Assembly (NCBI GenBank): GCA_011033025.1
Contig: WFMF01000525.1
Coordinates: 51,959 to 115,958, forward strand
Reading direction: 5' to 3'
Source: Beroe forskalii
Taxonomy: Eukaryota > Ctenophora > Nuda > Beroida > Beroidae
Length of the DNA: 64,000 nucleotides
Part shown: positions 20,314 through 31,827 of the stretch, piece after piece
Layout of the letters: each line of letters starts with the position of its first letter
Numbering within the stretch: position 1 is the first letter of the stretch
Position numbers and translations under genes: made by a program
Notes under the pieces: generated by a model
The model's input: only the letters and a program-made list of their open reading frames with translations
Database searches by the model: none
What the model was told of the DNA's origin: nothing

Positions 20314-22767
20314 TCAGCTATCAGAACCTGCAATGCCCCAACGTGAAAACAAAAAGGCTGTAACACCAATATTTTCAATGTTATTGTGAACAATCAAACA
20401 CACTGCATCCTTGAGAGAGGGATTGAATTTGGTTACTGGAATGTTCGTTAAATGGGGTGTGAATATCTTGAAATGATTTGAAATTTCGAAGAGCAAAGTC
20501 ATAGCTTCATAAGGGGAAATGATGGGAATAAGTTGAGAAACATTGAAAAGTGGTGGAGGCAACCACTCAATGTCACTGAGTAGTTCTAGTAGCTTAACTG
20601 TCATCAGAGAGTGCTTGGGAGCTTCTGAGCACTGTTTAACACGTGAAGATGACCAAAAAGATAACAAGACTACGAACAATGCTCTGACAATAACAACGAG
20701 TTCTGGTGCTTTGGATGACATAGCTTCAGAAAAAATATCCCATAAAATGGGCATTTTTTCAAATGCATTGAGAACATTCAGATCTCGTTCTATGGTATAT
20801 TTCATTGAAGCAGCTTCAGGCCATGGTGCTTCAAGATTCACATCAGGACACACTAAATCAAGAATAAATTTACACAGTTCTTTCTTAGATTTAGGTGAGT
20901 TGCTTATAATCGACTGCAATAGATTCATTATACTCTGAACAGCTAAAACATGTGAAAACCTCTGGTTAACAAGTTTAACTCGTTTTTGAATTCGTCCCCT
21001 ATGAACATCTTTATCACTTTCAACAATAGCTGATTTAAGAGATGAAGCTATATCATCTGATTGGTCATGCACATCATCAAACTGTGAACAAGAACTAACA
21101 TCATCTTCTGTGACCATCAATAACAATTTATTTAGAATGGTGAGTCTGATGCAGTCCTTGATTGGGCACCATTTTATTATGTTATTTTTCAGGTCACCTA
21201 TGACCTCCAAGAGTTCTACATCAACTGGAGGAGCAATTTTGTTCACTAGTTTCAGGAAAAGATCTAAAACGGCATTTGTTATGAATATGGTATCTGCAAT
21301 GTCAATTGCTTTGGGATCAAGAAATCGAAGAAGTAATGATATTAGTTTTAGGTTATCACATTCACTCAAAATTATTGCAATATTAACCATATCATGCGAG
21401 TTTATCTCAGGATTCCCCTTAATTTTTTCAACGTTTATCTCAGGATTCCCATTAATTTTTTCAACGTTTTCAAAAAATGTCATTACACAGCTTTGGGCAA
21501 CAGAGATGTCTCCAATCTCTTTTATAGTGGATTTGAAGCATTCAATACTTAAATTTGGGTAGATACCCATAATTTTACCAAGCAAACTTTCAAATCTTTC
21601 AAAAGGTTGGGTACACATAAGTTCTGAGAGAACAAATTTGGCAGTACAGCTGTCCTTATATAAACATATAAGAGCCAGACACTTCAAAATGTATGGGTGC
21701 TTATATGGACTCTGAGTAGAAAGGCATTTACAAAACATCTTGATATCCTCTGAACTTGACATGTTCTCAATGAATAAAATAGTCTTGTCCTTTGATTCAG
21801 TTACTCCATAGATAGCTAATTCAAGGTTATGGAGTATCCTTTGTAGTAAACTTGGCCCAAGTGAAGGAGTTTCAGATTGCTGTTCGAGAAGAGACATAAC
21901 AGTGTTGTATGAATTAACATCTGAATGCATGAATAGCTTGGCAAGGTCATCTATCATGTTATTACTCAATACATCACTTGAGTCCTTCATGAGTTGTTTG
22001 AATATTGGACTTTCATTTAGCAACATAATTGACATTGGCTGCAAATTAGGGATTGAGCAGAGGACATTGAGAACAAATCCAATTTTTTGGTCCACAGAGC
22101 ATTCATCTTCAAGCAAATCCATAACAGCTCTACTAATTGTGGTGGAATTATATTTACTTAGCTCAGAAAGAACACTTTTGTACATGACAAATTGGTCTGT
22201 TTTATTAGCATAGGCATCATATGACTTCTTCACTATGTCAGATGTGAGCTTTGAGTATGGAGTGAGAACTTTTACAAGGACAGTTGCATTTGTTATGTCA
22301 GAAGACTCAGAAGAGAATAATGAGAATACTGTTTCAACATAAGAACTTTCATCATTTTCATATAAACTGCTGGATGCTGATAACATTATTTGATTGATTA
22401 TTGAAATAAGTTTAAGGGATTCCTTGACTTCACCAAGGGCTTTAAAACACCATTTCAAGATGAAAACTGTTGTGTCAATATTATATTTCTTATCAACCAT
22501 CTTGAGATATATGCAATCAACAGACTTTTTAATATTATGTTCCAGATCAAGTTTTACAGGATCTCTGCTAGGCAATATTTCCCTTTTTATTTTTTGTTCC
22601 ATCACTTCACATGATATGAGCAAGTAAAATAGTCGTTCAAAAGCAGCATGCTGGCCAACAGAGTTTGCATGAAGAATTTGATATACAGATTCACTGCAAT
22701 CTATTAAATCAGATGATTTATTTGGGTTGCAGAATGCAATTTTGTTCAAAGTCTTCAAATTTGACAT
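20314..22767 (-). CDS. INTS5: Integrator complex subunit 5, single exon
   Basis: An uninterrupted 817-residue, helix-rich protein. An in-frame TGA two codons upstream of the ATG fixes the start. The C-terminal quarter carries the INTS5 signature: LVCPDVNLEAPWP, then TIERDLNVLNAFEKMPILWD, LLSFWSSSR and a WLPPPL motif. The HRGRIQKRVKLVNQRF segment before it matches the conserved region preceding that block. Integrator associates with RNA polymerase II and cleaves snRNA and other nascent transcripts; INTS5 is a scaffold subunit. Vertebrate INTS5 is about 1019 residues and also has one coding exon, so lack of introns is not odd; the N-terminus here is shorter. A 33-bp tandem duplication near 21415-21480 adds 11 residues (EINVEKIKGNP). 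Confidence 0.87.
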   Translation of the reverse strand: MSNLKTLNKIAFCNPNKSSDLIDCSESVYQILHANSVGQHAAFERLFYLLISCEVMEQKIKREILPSRDPVKLDLEHNIKKSVDCIYLKMVDKKYNIDTTVFILKWCFKALGEVKESLKLISIINQIMLSASSSLYENDESSYVETVFSLFSSESSDITNATVLVKVLTPYSKLTSDIVKKSYDAYANKTDQFVMYKSVLSELSKYNSTTISRAVMDLLEDECSVDQKIGFVLNVLCSIPNLQPMSIMLLNESPIFKQLMKDSSDVLSNNMIDDLAKLFMHSDVNSYNTVMSLLEQQSETPSLGPSLLQRILHNLELAIYGVTESKDKTILFIENMSSSEDIKMFCKCLSTQSPYKHPYILKCLALICLYKDSCTAKFVLSELMCTQPFERFESLLGKIMGIYPNLSIECFKSTIKEIGDISVAQSCVMTFFENVEKINGNPEINVEKIKGNPEINSHDMVNIAIILSECDNLKLISLLLRFLDPKAIDIADTIFITNAVLDLFLKLVNKIAPPVDVELLEVIGDLKNNIIKWCPIKDCIRLTILNKLLLMVTEDDVSSCSQFDDVHDQSDDIASSLKSAIVESDKDVHRGRIQKRVKLVNQRFSHVLAVQSIMNLLQSIISNSPKSKKELCKFILDLVCPDVNLEAPWPEAASMKYTIERDLNVLNAFEKMPILWDIFSEAMSSKAPELVVIVRALFVVLLSFWSSSRVKQCSEAPKHSLMTVKLLELLSDIEWLPPPLFNVSQLIPIISPYEAMTLLFEISNHFKIFTPHLTNIPVTKFNPSLKDAVCLIVHNNIENIGVTAFLFSRWGIAGSDS

Positions 22768-23709
22768 ATTTCATGCTATTCTGGCAGTTGAGCATAAATC
22801 AACAGAAATCATAGAAGTATTATATAAAGAAAGAATATATGTTCAATAAAATTTTGCAATAATACAACATCTTTGATATATTATTGAAATAAATAATCAA
22901 CAATTAACAAATTTGACAAATTTATGAATGATCATATGTTTTGATTGATAAGTGAAGGCCCAGGCAAAATAAGGAATATTGCTTCATTTTCTCTAATACA
23001 AACTTGCACTTTGTGTTCCTTTGTAACAACATACACCATTGCAAGGGGCACACAGTGGGAAAAATGCATGTGCACATGAATTGAATGTGTGTTTATTTCT
23101 GTTTAATACTGTTTCAATTTCTTTGCACTGTAACTTAAGATCTGATTGCAATATTTAGATATGGTGAAAAGTAGTCAATAATTTTGAAATGTAGTATTCA
23201 AAATTTACAAATGAGGTGCTGCCAAGCAGGGCTGAGTGAGCTGTGTATGTGAAGATACAATGGGCCTGTTAGTCTTACTTTTCAACAATAAAAGTATATA
23301 AAAGTATAAAGTATCACATTGACTAAATGGAGAAGGGATGTCACCGAAGTTCTGAAGTTTCTCTTCAGTAATTTGCTGTTTCTGATCAATGTTGAAAGCA
23401 TGAATTTTCCTCCATGTTCACTGATCATGGAGGAAAATTCCCGCTTTCAATGTGCTGCGTGGAAAACATGCTGTTACTTAGCACCTATGGGTTATGCAAG
23501 TTAATCACCAAGTTAATTAAGTAATTAGGTTGAATATAGGTAACATTTTTGGCACACAGTGACAGCACCCCCACTATATTGTGCTGTAAATTATAATTTA
23601 TTCACTTCAATTTTATTGCATCAATACTCTTATATAATCTACATTATCACAGAAGATTATCTACATTATCACAGAAGATGAAATAATGAAATCACTGTGA
23701 TAAGAAATT
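22768..23709. other. intergenic, with a hairpin at 23392-23450
   Basis: Upstream of INTS5, AT-rich. It contains a 25-bp near-perfect hairpin (TTGAAAGCATGAATTTTCCT arm) and a 41-bp repeat near 23660-23760 rich in ATTATCACAGAAGAT and GAAATCACTGT. No other gene recognised. Confidence 0.5.
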
Positions 23710-24426
23710 TCACGGAAGATGAAATAACGAAATCACTGTTATAAGAAATTTCACCAAAAAATTAGATATAATGTAACTTAAGAAGGTGAAGGGTGCTTTG
23801 ATCAACCTGTTAACAACAAGAAATGGTTCAAAATATGTCCATTTCCAGGTCTTATTTGCTGCTATTCTATCAAATATAGTCTTTGCAAATTTCTGGCAAT
23901 TATCCTCATCCACACCATACTTCAGATCCAGTTCTTTCTTGTGATACATGAAGTCAATCAAGTCTTTTAAGGACAAATTTTCCTTTGCTCTGTCTTTGAG
24001 GACAAGTTCAGGTCTGTGGTACATATCTTTCAGCCTCCTTTCTTTCCTGCACCTCTCAACAACTGCAGCTTCATACTGGCTTCTTTGTAATGTAATGAAA
24101 TCAGCATGTTTTTCCAGTGACCACCACCATTTTCTGTACCATAAAAACTTCGAAATGCCATTTTTGTAACACTCAGTCTCAAATACAATGTAGGTATGAT
24201 ACATAATTTTCATCTCAGGAACAGGAACTGGCAACCATTCACTCAGAGGAACTTTGTATAAATAAACATTGAGAATCACATTTTGTCTATTGTTATCAAT
24301 GATATCTTTCAGTTTGGAATGAAGTTCTTGAGCTCCATATTCTGTTCCTGGCTCTTCTTTTTCAGCATTTTCATCAAAATATATTTTCCCTTTCCAGTCA
24401 CCACCAGTTGAGTGAAAGCTACCCAT
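23710..24426 (-). CDS. uncharacterised protein with His...Asn-Cys pattern
   Basis: A 238-residue intact frame with ordinary coding composition; family not recognised. His77 lies in a beta-like segment (MYHTYIVFE) and Asn176-Cys177 in NCQKFAKTIF. A His on a strand followed much later by an NC helix is the order seen in circularly permuted papain-like (LRAT/PPPDE/NlpC-type) proteins, so a thiol hydrolase or acyltransferase fold is possible. This is inference from two motifs. The last 25 residues are hydrophobic and could anchor the protein in a membrane. The final residues and stop fall in a 41-bp tandem repeat that follows the gene, so the C-terminus may have been altered by repeat expansion. 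It is upstream of INTS5 on the same strand, about 940 bp away. Confidence 0.6.
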   Translation of the reverse strand: MGSFHSTGGDWKGKIYFDENAEKEEPGTEYGAQELHSKLKDIIDNNRQNVILNVYLYKVPLSEWLPVPVPEMKIMYHTYIVFETECYKNGISKFLWYRKWWWSLEKHADFITLQRSQYEAAVVERCRKERRLKDMYHRPELVLKDRAKENLSLKDLIDFMYHKKELDLKYGVDEDNCQKFAKTIFDRIAANKTWKWTYFEPFLVVNRLIKAPFTFLSYIISNFLVKFLITVISLFHLP

Positions 24427-25008
24427 CAGTACTGAAGGACACTTTGGTGGATGATTTGTAATTTACAGGCTCAAATTGGCATCTTACAGTTCACTAACCC
24501 ATCTTATTAACGGTGCCTGTTGTAGCATAAATCATTCAATAGGTATCAACTTATAGGGGCTTGTGGTGAGTGGAATCAAAAGTAGAATCAGAAATGAATG
24601 TAAATGTAATGTGATAATATGAGTTGGAGAAAAGTCTTGCAGATTGATGTCTTGGAGAAAGATTTCTTTTTAATTCAGATGATATGAGATGTGTTATGGG
24701 TTTCCGAATGATTATGTTACATGTTATTGTAACAAATACAACTACTGTAAACTTGATTACGAGGGGGAGGGGGGTTGAAATCAGCCAAAAATTGATTACG
24801 TAATATGTGAACGATCCCTATATTTAAGAAAATCAAAAAATAGATCTAGATTCTTGATGTTACTGATTTCACAGATCGGGATCGGGTCATTGAATAAGAG
24901 TCGCATGATTACAATTGATTAGTACTTGTACCATTGAGTCAAAAGAGAATAGATATTTTACTCATCAATTCTTGATGTTACATAATATAATAATACTATT
25001 CATATTAA
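24427..25008. other. intergenic, nothing recognised
   Basis: AT-rich flank upstream of the His/Asn-Cys gene. No repeat or gene recognised. Confidence 0.45.
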
Positions 25009-25424
25009 ATTTTTTTGAAAAATCTCCGAAGAGAATGAAATAGTATAAATATATTCTGAGAAAGCACTAGAGGTGCATCACCAATAGTGTATCACAATTG
25101 GTGATATAATAATACAGCAACAATACAGCAACAATACAGCAACAATACAACAACAATATTTTAGCATAAAGCATTGCTCATAATATTACATTGGATCCTT
25201 AAGATAAAAAAAATTGATGATTTATTAAAAATAATAAAGTGTATTTCATTCGACAATAAAACTTCCTACTAATAATGAGGCCGGCTTGTCAGGCGTTGCC
25301 TGACAGTGACCCCCTCGCGCGCGCCACGACTCGCAAATTTAAAATTTGAAATAATGGGTCTGACGACGTCAGACAAAGGCCAGCCGGGTCATATGAACAG
25401 TTGACTTAATGACTTTGTATGGAA

Positions 25425-25765
25425 GAATCCCTACAAAAATACTTTGTCGTACGATGTATGACCCGTTGACGCGGCGCTGATTCTCGAGAGGGTCTGTCAA
25501 CGTCAGACAAAAAAATACCAAAATGATGAATGTAATAATTACTTCGATCAGCTGAGTGCTGCACTGTGCAACTTTACTGAACACGTATACCCCTGTTATC
25601 GTAGGAAAGCGCCGCGCGCGTACACACACCTATGCGGGCTTAGGAATGTGCTTGTTTGACGTTGACACTTGACAGACCCTCTCAAAAATTTCAGCACCGC
25701 TTCGCGTCGCGGCTAGGGCGTCATGGTCGGGTCAGCGGGTCATACATCGTACGACAAATAGTAGG
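25425..25765. repeat. foldback inside the CG-rich block
   Basis: Sequence around TTGTCGTACGATGTATGACC at 25443 returns inverted near 25738, and GAGAGGGTCTGTCAA at 25485 returns inverted near 25670. The arms are about 80-100 bp with small differences. Confidence 0.7.
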
Positions 25766-26069
25766 ATTTTACCCTACCCTTCGCCGCGCGCCCGCGCCAT
25801 TTTTTTCCGCAACACGACCCTCCAAATTTCCGAGTGTTGCGCGCTAGGGATGGGTGAAATCTTGCCCTAACCAGGACCCTGGTTACGCGCACGGAGTGCG
25901 CGGCGCGGCGCGACGCCCCTGGTTAGGGGAAGGTGAAATCCATCTAACGACAAACGATATTTGCTAAACACGTATATCCATGTGTGGCCGTGGCTCGCGC
26001 GGGTATGTGTCCCATATAACTCTGACTGAGTGACGTCACAGACCTAAAGGTCAATTTTTCTGTATCCGA

Positions 26070-26165
26070 AACCTAACCATGACCCTAACCAAAACCCTAA
26101 CCTTAATCCTAACCCTAACCCTAACAAATCCTGACCCTAATCGTGACCCTAACCCTAGTCCTAAA
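26070..26165. repeat. degenerate interstitial telomere-like repeat
   Basis: Runs of CCCTAA with variants (CCCTAACCAAAACCCTAACC, CCTAACCCTAACCCTAAC). The unit is the common animal telomere hexamer on the C-rich strand, but interrupted and only about 80 bp. Confidence 0.8.
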
Positions 26166-26289
26166 AGCGCTAGGTGCGCTTAACTATATTTTTCTGACTG
26201 ACGTCATTATCATAGATGACATAGATAATGAAGAGCCAGGAGTTATATGGGACACTAGCCCTCGCGCGGCGCGTACGCGTAGACAGTAG

Positions 26290-26455
26290 AGAAGCGCGCA
26301 GCGCGTACACACACCTATGCAGGCTTAGGAAGACAAACGACACGGACAATGCTTCTTAAGCCCGCATAGGTGTGCGTACGCGAGCTGCGCGGGACACACT
26401 TGTCAGGCGGGACTTCCCCTAACCAGGGGAAGTCCCGTCAGACAAGGACACACTG
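26290..26455. repeat. nested palindromes
   Basis: CGTACACACACCTATGCAGG near 26308 is inverted near 26350 and also occurs directly near 25617. GGCGGGACTTCCCCTAACCA at 26406 forms an almost perfect palindrome with its right half. Confidence 0.75.
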
Positions 26456-27584
26456 TGCTGGGGAAGCACGTCGCGCAATGCACACGCCACACAGGGATAT
26501 ACGTGTTTTGCAAGAAATGTGCAGCTAGGCTGGCATGTTGCACTGATGCATCGGTTGGTTTCCTAAGCGGTCGGTTGCTAAATTTTAAAGATGTTCGCTT
26601 AATTTTGGCCATTCTAGACCTCTTCCTTACCTGTTGTCTGTAAACGTTCACATTCCAGAAACCGCTTCCTTCCCAGGATGCCCCCAATTTTCCTACAAAT
26701 CTTTTCATTTATCAATTTTGTAACTGGATTTCATGATTTTGTAGTCAAATACCAAATTGACCAATAAATTTGTTCAAACACCCCCTCCCCTATATTCGCA
26801 AATGTCCACATGCAGATTGGCAAGACTCCCCTCCACCCTCATTGCAGACATCCTTTATGGATGACCCATCAATGAAGACCAACTGGATTAAGTTGAACTT
26901 AGTTAGAACCTTGTTGAAACTTTGTTGGAACCTAAGTGGAATTTAGTCAGAAGCTTGTCAGACCTTATATTAGTCGGAATCTAAGTAAATTTTAAAAAAA
27001 GTGGGACTTAGTCAGAAAAGATATTAAATCTTAGTCAATTGGAGACACTGGACCTCAATCTCATACCAAAAGCAGAGTATTAGCTGAACTTGGATCTAGT
27101 GTCAGCCAACAAGAATCATTGGTCAGTATGAAAAAATTTTGAACATCTTTTGAACTCTTAAGTTTTATGGCGCCAGCTGTTCTTTTAACATAAGTTCATA
27201 CATATTGTTTTTTCTTTTCATACAGTGGGCTGTAGACACAGCTAATTTTTTCGCATGATTCACCAATGGTAACATTTTTCTTGTTTGTATGTTCATGTGA
27301 ATCTGACCGTTTTTGGCCTTTTCATTCCTTATTGGGGCTTTTTTTAATGACAGGGATTGTATTTTTTGAACACTTGGATAATTTATAATGATCAGGACTT
27401 ATAATATATTTTTATTTTACTTTTTAAACTTGAATTGTATTGATGATGCTTTGTGAAATTGTGATACACTATTGGTGATGCACCTCTAGTGCTTTCTCAG
27501 AATATATTTATATTATTTCATTCTCTTTGGAGATTTTTTCAAAAAAATCTTAGTCAATCATCATAGTCAATTCAATTCAATTCA

Positions 27585-27691
27585 ATTCTAGACTCTTAGA
27601 AACAATCCCTGATGTTGATTCCTTTCTTTTGTGGCTAAGAGAAAAGGAATCAACATCAGGGATTGTTTCTAAGACTCTAAGAGTCTAGAAT
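27585..27691. repeat. 107-bp long-stem hairpin
   Basis: A left arm of about 42 bp starting ATTCTAGACTCTTAG and a right arm that is its complement with one extra 10-bp subunit, separated by a loop of about 12 nt (around TTGTGGCTAAG). The stem is almost perfect. It lies 36 bp outside the right end of the 2.5-kb element. Confidence 0.85.
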
Positions 27692-28631
27692 GTTTTTTAT
27701 CACAGATCATATGAACTTGCTGGATGTAATTTTTAAATCTCTATTTCATAATTTAAATTATATTTCATTGAAATGAACAGTAGACAGTGGACACCTGTGT
27801 TTGATGGTGTGTTTTTCAATGGGAGCTAATGTTTCTTGTTAAAATGTTATGAAGAGTGATGGTTGAATACCATAAATTATTTATTTATTTTATTTATATT
27901 TTTGAATTGATATTTTTGAATTGAAATTTTTGAATTGATATTTTAATTATCAATTTTTACAGCAGAGCAATTAAATGATATAGAAAATTTCTCTAAGGTA
28001 TAATAAATGAAACAACTAGGGTGTGCTGAGGGTGGGCAGCAAGTCAAATCTGAAATATGTTTACAGGGCCTCCCATAACATACCTAACATACCCCAATGC
28101 AAGCTTTAACAGAGCATTTTGATCAATGACTATATTTGTAAATCTTTTTTTCCATCCCCATATTTTCATTTGGTAGGTATCCTTGTTAATAAGCCATACA
28201 GAGTGGACATTTTCATTATATCATAAGTAGCTATACCAGATTTAATTGTAAAATGTAAGGCTTGTTTGAACAATTAAACAATAAAAACAGTGAACACTGG
28301 TTCAAAAAAAAACACTGGTTCAAGTTTGCAATTAAAATCTTTTACTTGTATATATTCACGATACTATCAAAATTATTTTAATTTGTTAATTTTACACTTA
28401 CTTTAACTGAGATCACAGGTATGTGAAATGTCTTGGAGTCTTTTGATTGGATGCACAAAACACAAATGATGGCTAATACTACACCCAGCAGGTGAGATAC
28501 AATTACATTTGAGATACAATTTCAATCAAAAGATGACTAAGATTAGTCAACATTTTAAAATCAGAAGAGCACTTTATTTACCAAATTTATTGTTTCATTA
28601 AATTACCAGTCAAATAAATAAATTAATAAAA
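27692..28631. other. intergenic, AT-rich
   Basis: Short simple-sequence runs (TTTTTGAATTGATATT repeated near 27898, CACTGGTTCAA doubled near 28298). No gene seen. Confidence 0.45.
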
Positions 28632-28829
28632 ATGAATTTCACTGTACATCCTAATCTTGCTGATGTCATCAGAACCTCTGCACATTGCAGCTCACGAGTG
28701 ACTGGTTTGCTCCAAATAATTGAACGCAGTGCTGGTGCAGGGCTTGATGACAAGAACTTGGACAGCGTTTCTCAGGCAACCAGTAAGATCCTGAGAATTC
28801 TCGGTCAACAAGGTGTGTTTGAGTATTGA
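28632..28829 (+). other. possible small ORF or first exon
   Basis: A 65-codon frame from ATG (MNFTVHPNLADVIRTSAH...) with coding-like composition. A potential donor (CAACAAGGTGTG) lies just before the stop. I do not recognise it and found no partner exon. Confidence 0.25.
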
Positions 28830-28839
28830 TACTTTGTAA

Positions 28840-30010
28840 CACAGGCGTATTAAGGAGTTTGTTGCAGTTCACCCCCATAAAGTCTCAGTGGATATAAAAA
28901 ATGCCCAATTGGGGTATAATTTTTCGGGGGTTTATGGGGGAAAATGGTACCATTAATGTTAAGTTACATCATTATTATTAAGGATATATAAAGGATATAT
29001 AAAGGATTATAATAAAGCACTAGCAGGCCTGTTGGGCCTTCAAATACACAGATCACTTGGTGTTGCTACGCAGCACCTTGTTTGCAAATTTCGACCTATG
29101 CAATTCAAATTCATTCTTTTTACCACATCAAAAAATTCCAATCAGATCAAAAGTTACGAAATCAAAACAGCATTAATTAAACCAAAACAGCATTAAACAT
29201 TCAATTTTATGAGGGAGCAGAGTGGTATGATAGTTTGTCAGTTAGTCATGCTAAACCATGTGACTTTTGTGCCGCTCCTATTGCAAGATGATGTTAATTC
29301 TGACAACAGATTTTCATACTGACATTGGACAATTTTGTTTTGCTCGCATTAATCCAGACCAGGAACTGTGTTTGTAATCTACTACCTCTATATTTGACTC
29401 GATTAAATTGCACACTCTTGTAACCTTCAATTGCTCTTAATAACATTCAATTCTAAAACTATAACTTTACTACTGCTATCACTGACTCAGCATTGATCAT
29501 TGACCGACCTCTGCCACAGTTTTACAAAAACAATCCATCTGAAATATCCTCTGTTATTCGAGTTATGTCCATTCTCCATCATGAGATCTTGAATTTGAAG
29601 TAAAGAGAACGTCAAATTTTCAAAAACTAAGGCACAACATTCAACAGTAGTAGCGTGATAGAAAGCACTTGCATAGAACTGATTATAATCTGCACGTGCA
29701 CTAAAATTGGTTTCCATAGCAACAGCACCTCTTTTCTCCCTTTTGCCTTTCTTTCTCTTGATATTTTCTTGGCATGCTCAAATTTAATTGTGTATGGAAG
29801 CACAAAAAATATTATCATGTGTGGATTCCTTTTATATTAAAGACTAGCAGGCCTGTTGGGAGGATTCAAAATTATATCACTGTCGAGCCATATTTATGGA
29901 AATATTATTATGGAAATAATCCCCCATTCAAACCCCCAAGTGTGTATCTAAACGGCCAATCGGGGGTTAAAGTTTTGGGGTCTACGGGGGATCCCCCAGT
30001 TCACTGTTAC
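28840..30010. repeat. dispersed repeat fragments sharing ACTAGCAGGCCTGTTGGG
   Basis: The motif occurs at 29018 and 29843. Nearby blocks rich in CCCCC/GGGGG (28870-28945 and 29920-30000, the latter ending CCCCCAGTTCAC) look like related fragments of one element. Boundaries are unclear. Confidence 0.45.
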
Positions 30011-31434
30011 TGCCTTTTCTGCTCTTCTGTGCTTGTAGATATTAATCTGATTGCGCTGGCCCCTCTTGACAAGGTGTTATACTAATGATTCACGTGATGA
30101 GCTGTGAGCACATGGTGAGTGATTATTGTTACAATTTATAGTTTGCAACAAAATAAACTGTTCATATTATACAACTATATCTGTCCAAGAGGTTTGTTGA
30201 TTTACAAATCATGGTGCTGTGAGGCTGCCTCTGTCCTATCCTCAAATTACTGAATTAGTGAATAAGTTACCTTCCTTGAAATAGCGAAATTAGTTGGCTA
30301 ATAATTATGTGGTGCTGATTAGTAAGGTAGCAAAATATTTCCATCAAATCGGACATTTAATGCGTATGCTGATTTTAAGATTCTGTACTGCAATTATTAT
30401 TCTTGAATAGTCCGTAGATTAGACATTTACCAACAAATTATCACGCTTTCTAATAAACAATATTGGATAATTTGACAATGCATGTTGTATACACTGTACA
30501 GTACTTATGTACATAATTTACTATCTATTTTGAATTAAATTGATTTAACATGAGTCAAATACAGTCTCTTACCTCCATACGACCTTAAATAAAGTATATT
30601 TTGCTTCATAACCTATATATAGCATGATTAATAATCAGCCATCTGCAAATATTAATAGTTAAGAATAATCTATTTTTGGAAGCATAGATCCGTAGATATA
30701 CACAGCATCTTGGTAGTGGTTCCGTTAGTTCTGTAACAGACAAAAATCAATGTCGGTACTTTTATCTAGATACAATTGAGCGCTATTGTCCAGTTTACAC
30801 ATTATCTGAAATGCAGATAATGGGAGGTTATTGTAATATATATGCAGGAGTTAATAATAACACGAGCAATATTTCATATTTTACATTATCACGGTAAGTG
30901 AAAGCCCGGGCCTTTTTAAAACGCATTGTTCACAGTGCATCATGTACAGTACATGCTGTGAGACGCGCGCACTCTACTAGTGCTTGCTAGACCTGGAACA
31001 TTTGACTCATATGCCGTCCGACTATAACATGATATATTGAGAGTTGTTATATTATAGTATTATGTCGGGTGTACAGGTGAGGTGTGTGTGCTATCTCACA
31101 GTGTCACAGTACCATCATCTCATTATCATCTCAAGACCTCGTACACGTGGTGCTTTTCACATGTTGCAGTTAGTGACACAAACTGTTACCGCGAAAAGTC
31201 GCAGGAGACAATTTAAGTCATTTGTAAATGGCGAATTTTAGGCTGAAACTAACGTCTTAAACTTCCCAGATTTAGGCGAATTTTTGCTCAATGCCAAATT
31301 CTATGGGCGAGATCGGATTTTATCCTTTTTGGTGCTCCAAACCTGGAATTAATTCTAAAGATCATTTTGAAGTTTCAAAATACCAGTTCAGAACTATGAC
31401 TATGCAATATGTTCCCACACTAAAAATAAGCGGG
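30011..31434. other. intergenic, nothing recognised
   Basis: AT-rich sequence with scattered short open frames. No gene, RNA or clear repeat could be supported. Confidence 0.4.
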
Positions 31435-31815
31435 TCACAAGTCACAACTTTCGCACTGTTTGCACAACTGTGAAATTACGGCACCACCCCAGATCGATTT
31501 TTCACTATCCAATTTACCAAAAATCGTTGTCAGAATGAAAGGACAAAGAACTTCCCATATAACTTTCTGGGCTCTTAGAGTGGACATTCGGAGCTGAAAT
31601 ATGTCAGTTTGTCTGCCCGCTGCCTTATCACCCTCTTCACAAACATCGTTTATTGGACTTTGCCGGTTGCTTCGGCGAATGATATGCCATTTAATATCAG
31701 TGCAATACCTTTGAACAGTTTGAGCTGAAGAAATGATCTTCATCGCACAATATTTTCTTTGTAGAACAAATACAGCCAAACTACAGTACAGAATTGCTGT
31801 AGTCAGTTCAGACAT
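31435..31815 (-). CDS. hypothetical protein, doubtful
   Basis: A frame of 126 codons from ATG at 31815 with a hydrophobic start (MSELTTAILYCSLAVFVLQR) that could be a signal anchor, then a Lys/Arg-containing body. No family recognised. The 2-kb G-run element is inserted 12 bp upstream of this ATG and extends the frame artificially into its end. It may be a chance frame. Confidence 0.25.
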   Translation of the reverse strand: MSELTTAILYCSLAVFVLQRKYCAMKIISSAQTVQRYCTDIKWHIIRRSNRQSPINDVCEEGDKAAGRQTDIFQLRMSTLRAQKVIWEVLCPFILTTIFGKLDSEKSIWGGAVISQLCKQCESCDL

Positions 31816-31827
31816 ATCAATAGTGTT

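Larger units (their letters stand above)
25009..27548. mobile_element. 2.5-kb element with 88-bp inverted ends
   Basis: The ends (25009-25095 and 27461-27548) are near-identical inverted copies containing GAGAAAGCACTAGAGGTGCA. The interior has no transposase-like frame. A CG-rich block (about 25270-26460) with nested foldbacks and telomere-like DNA lies inside. No convincing target duplication was seen. Confidence 0.75.
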
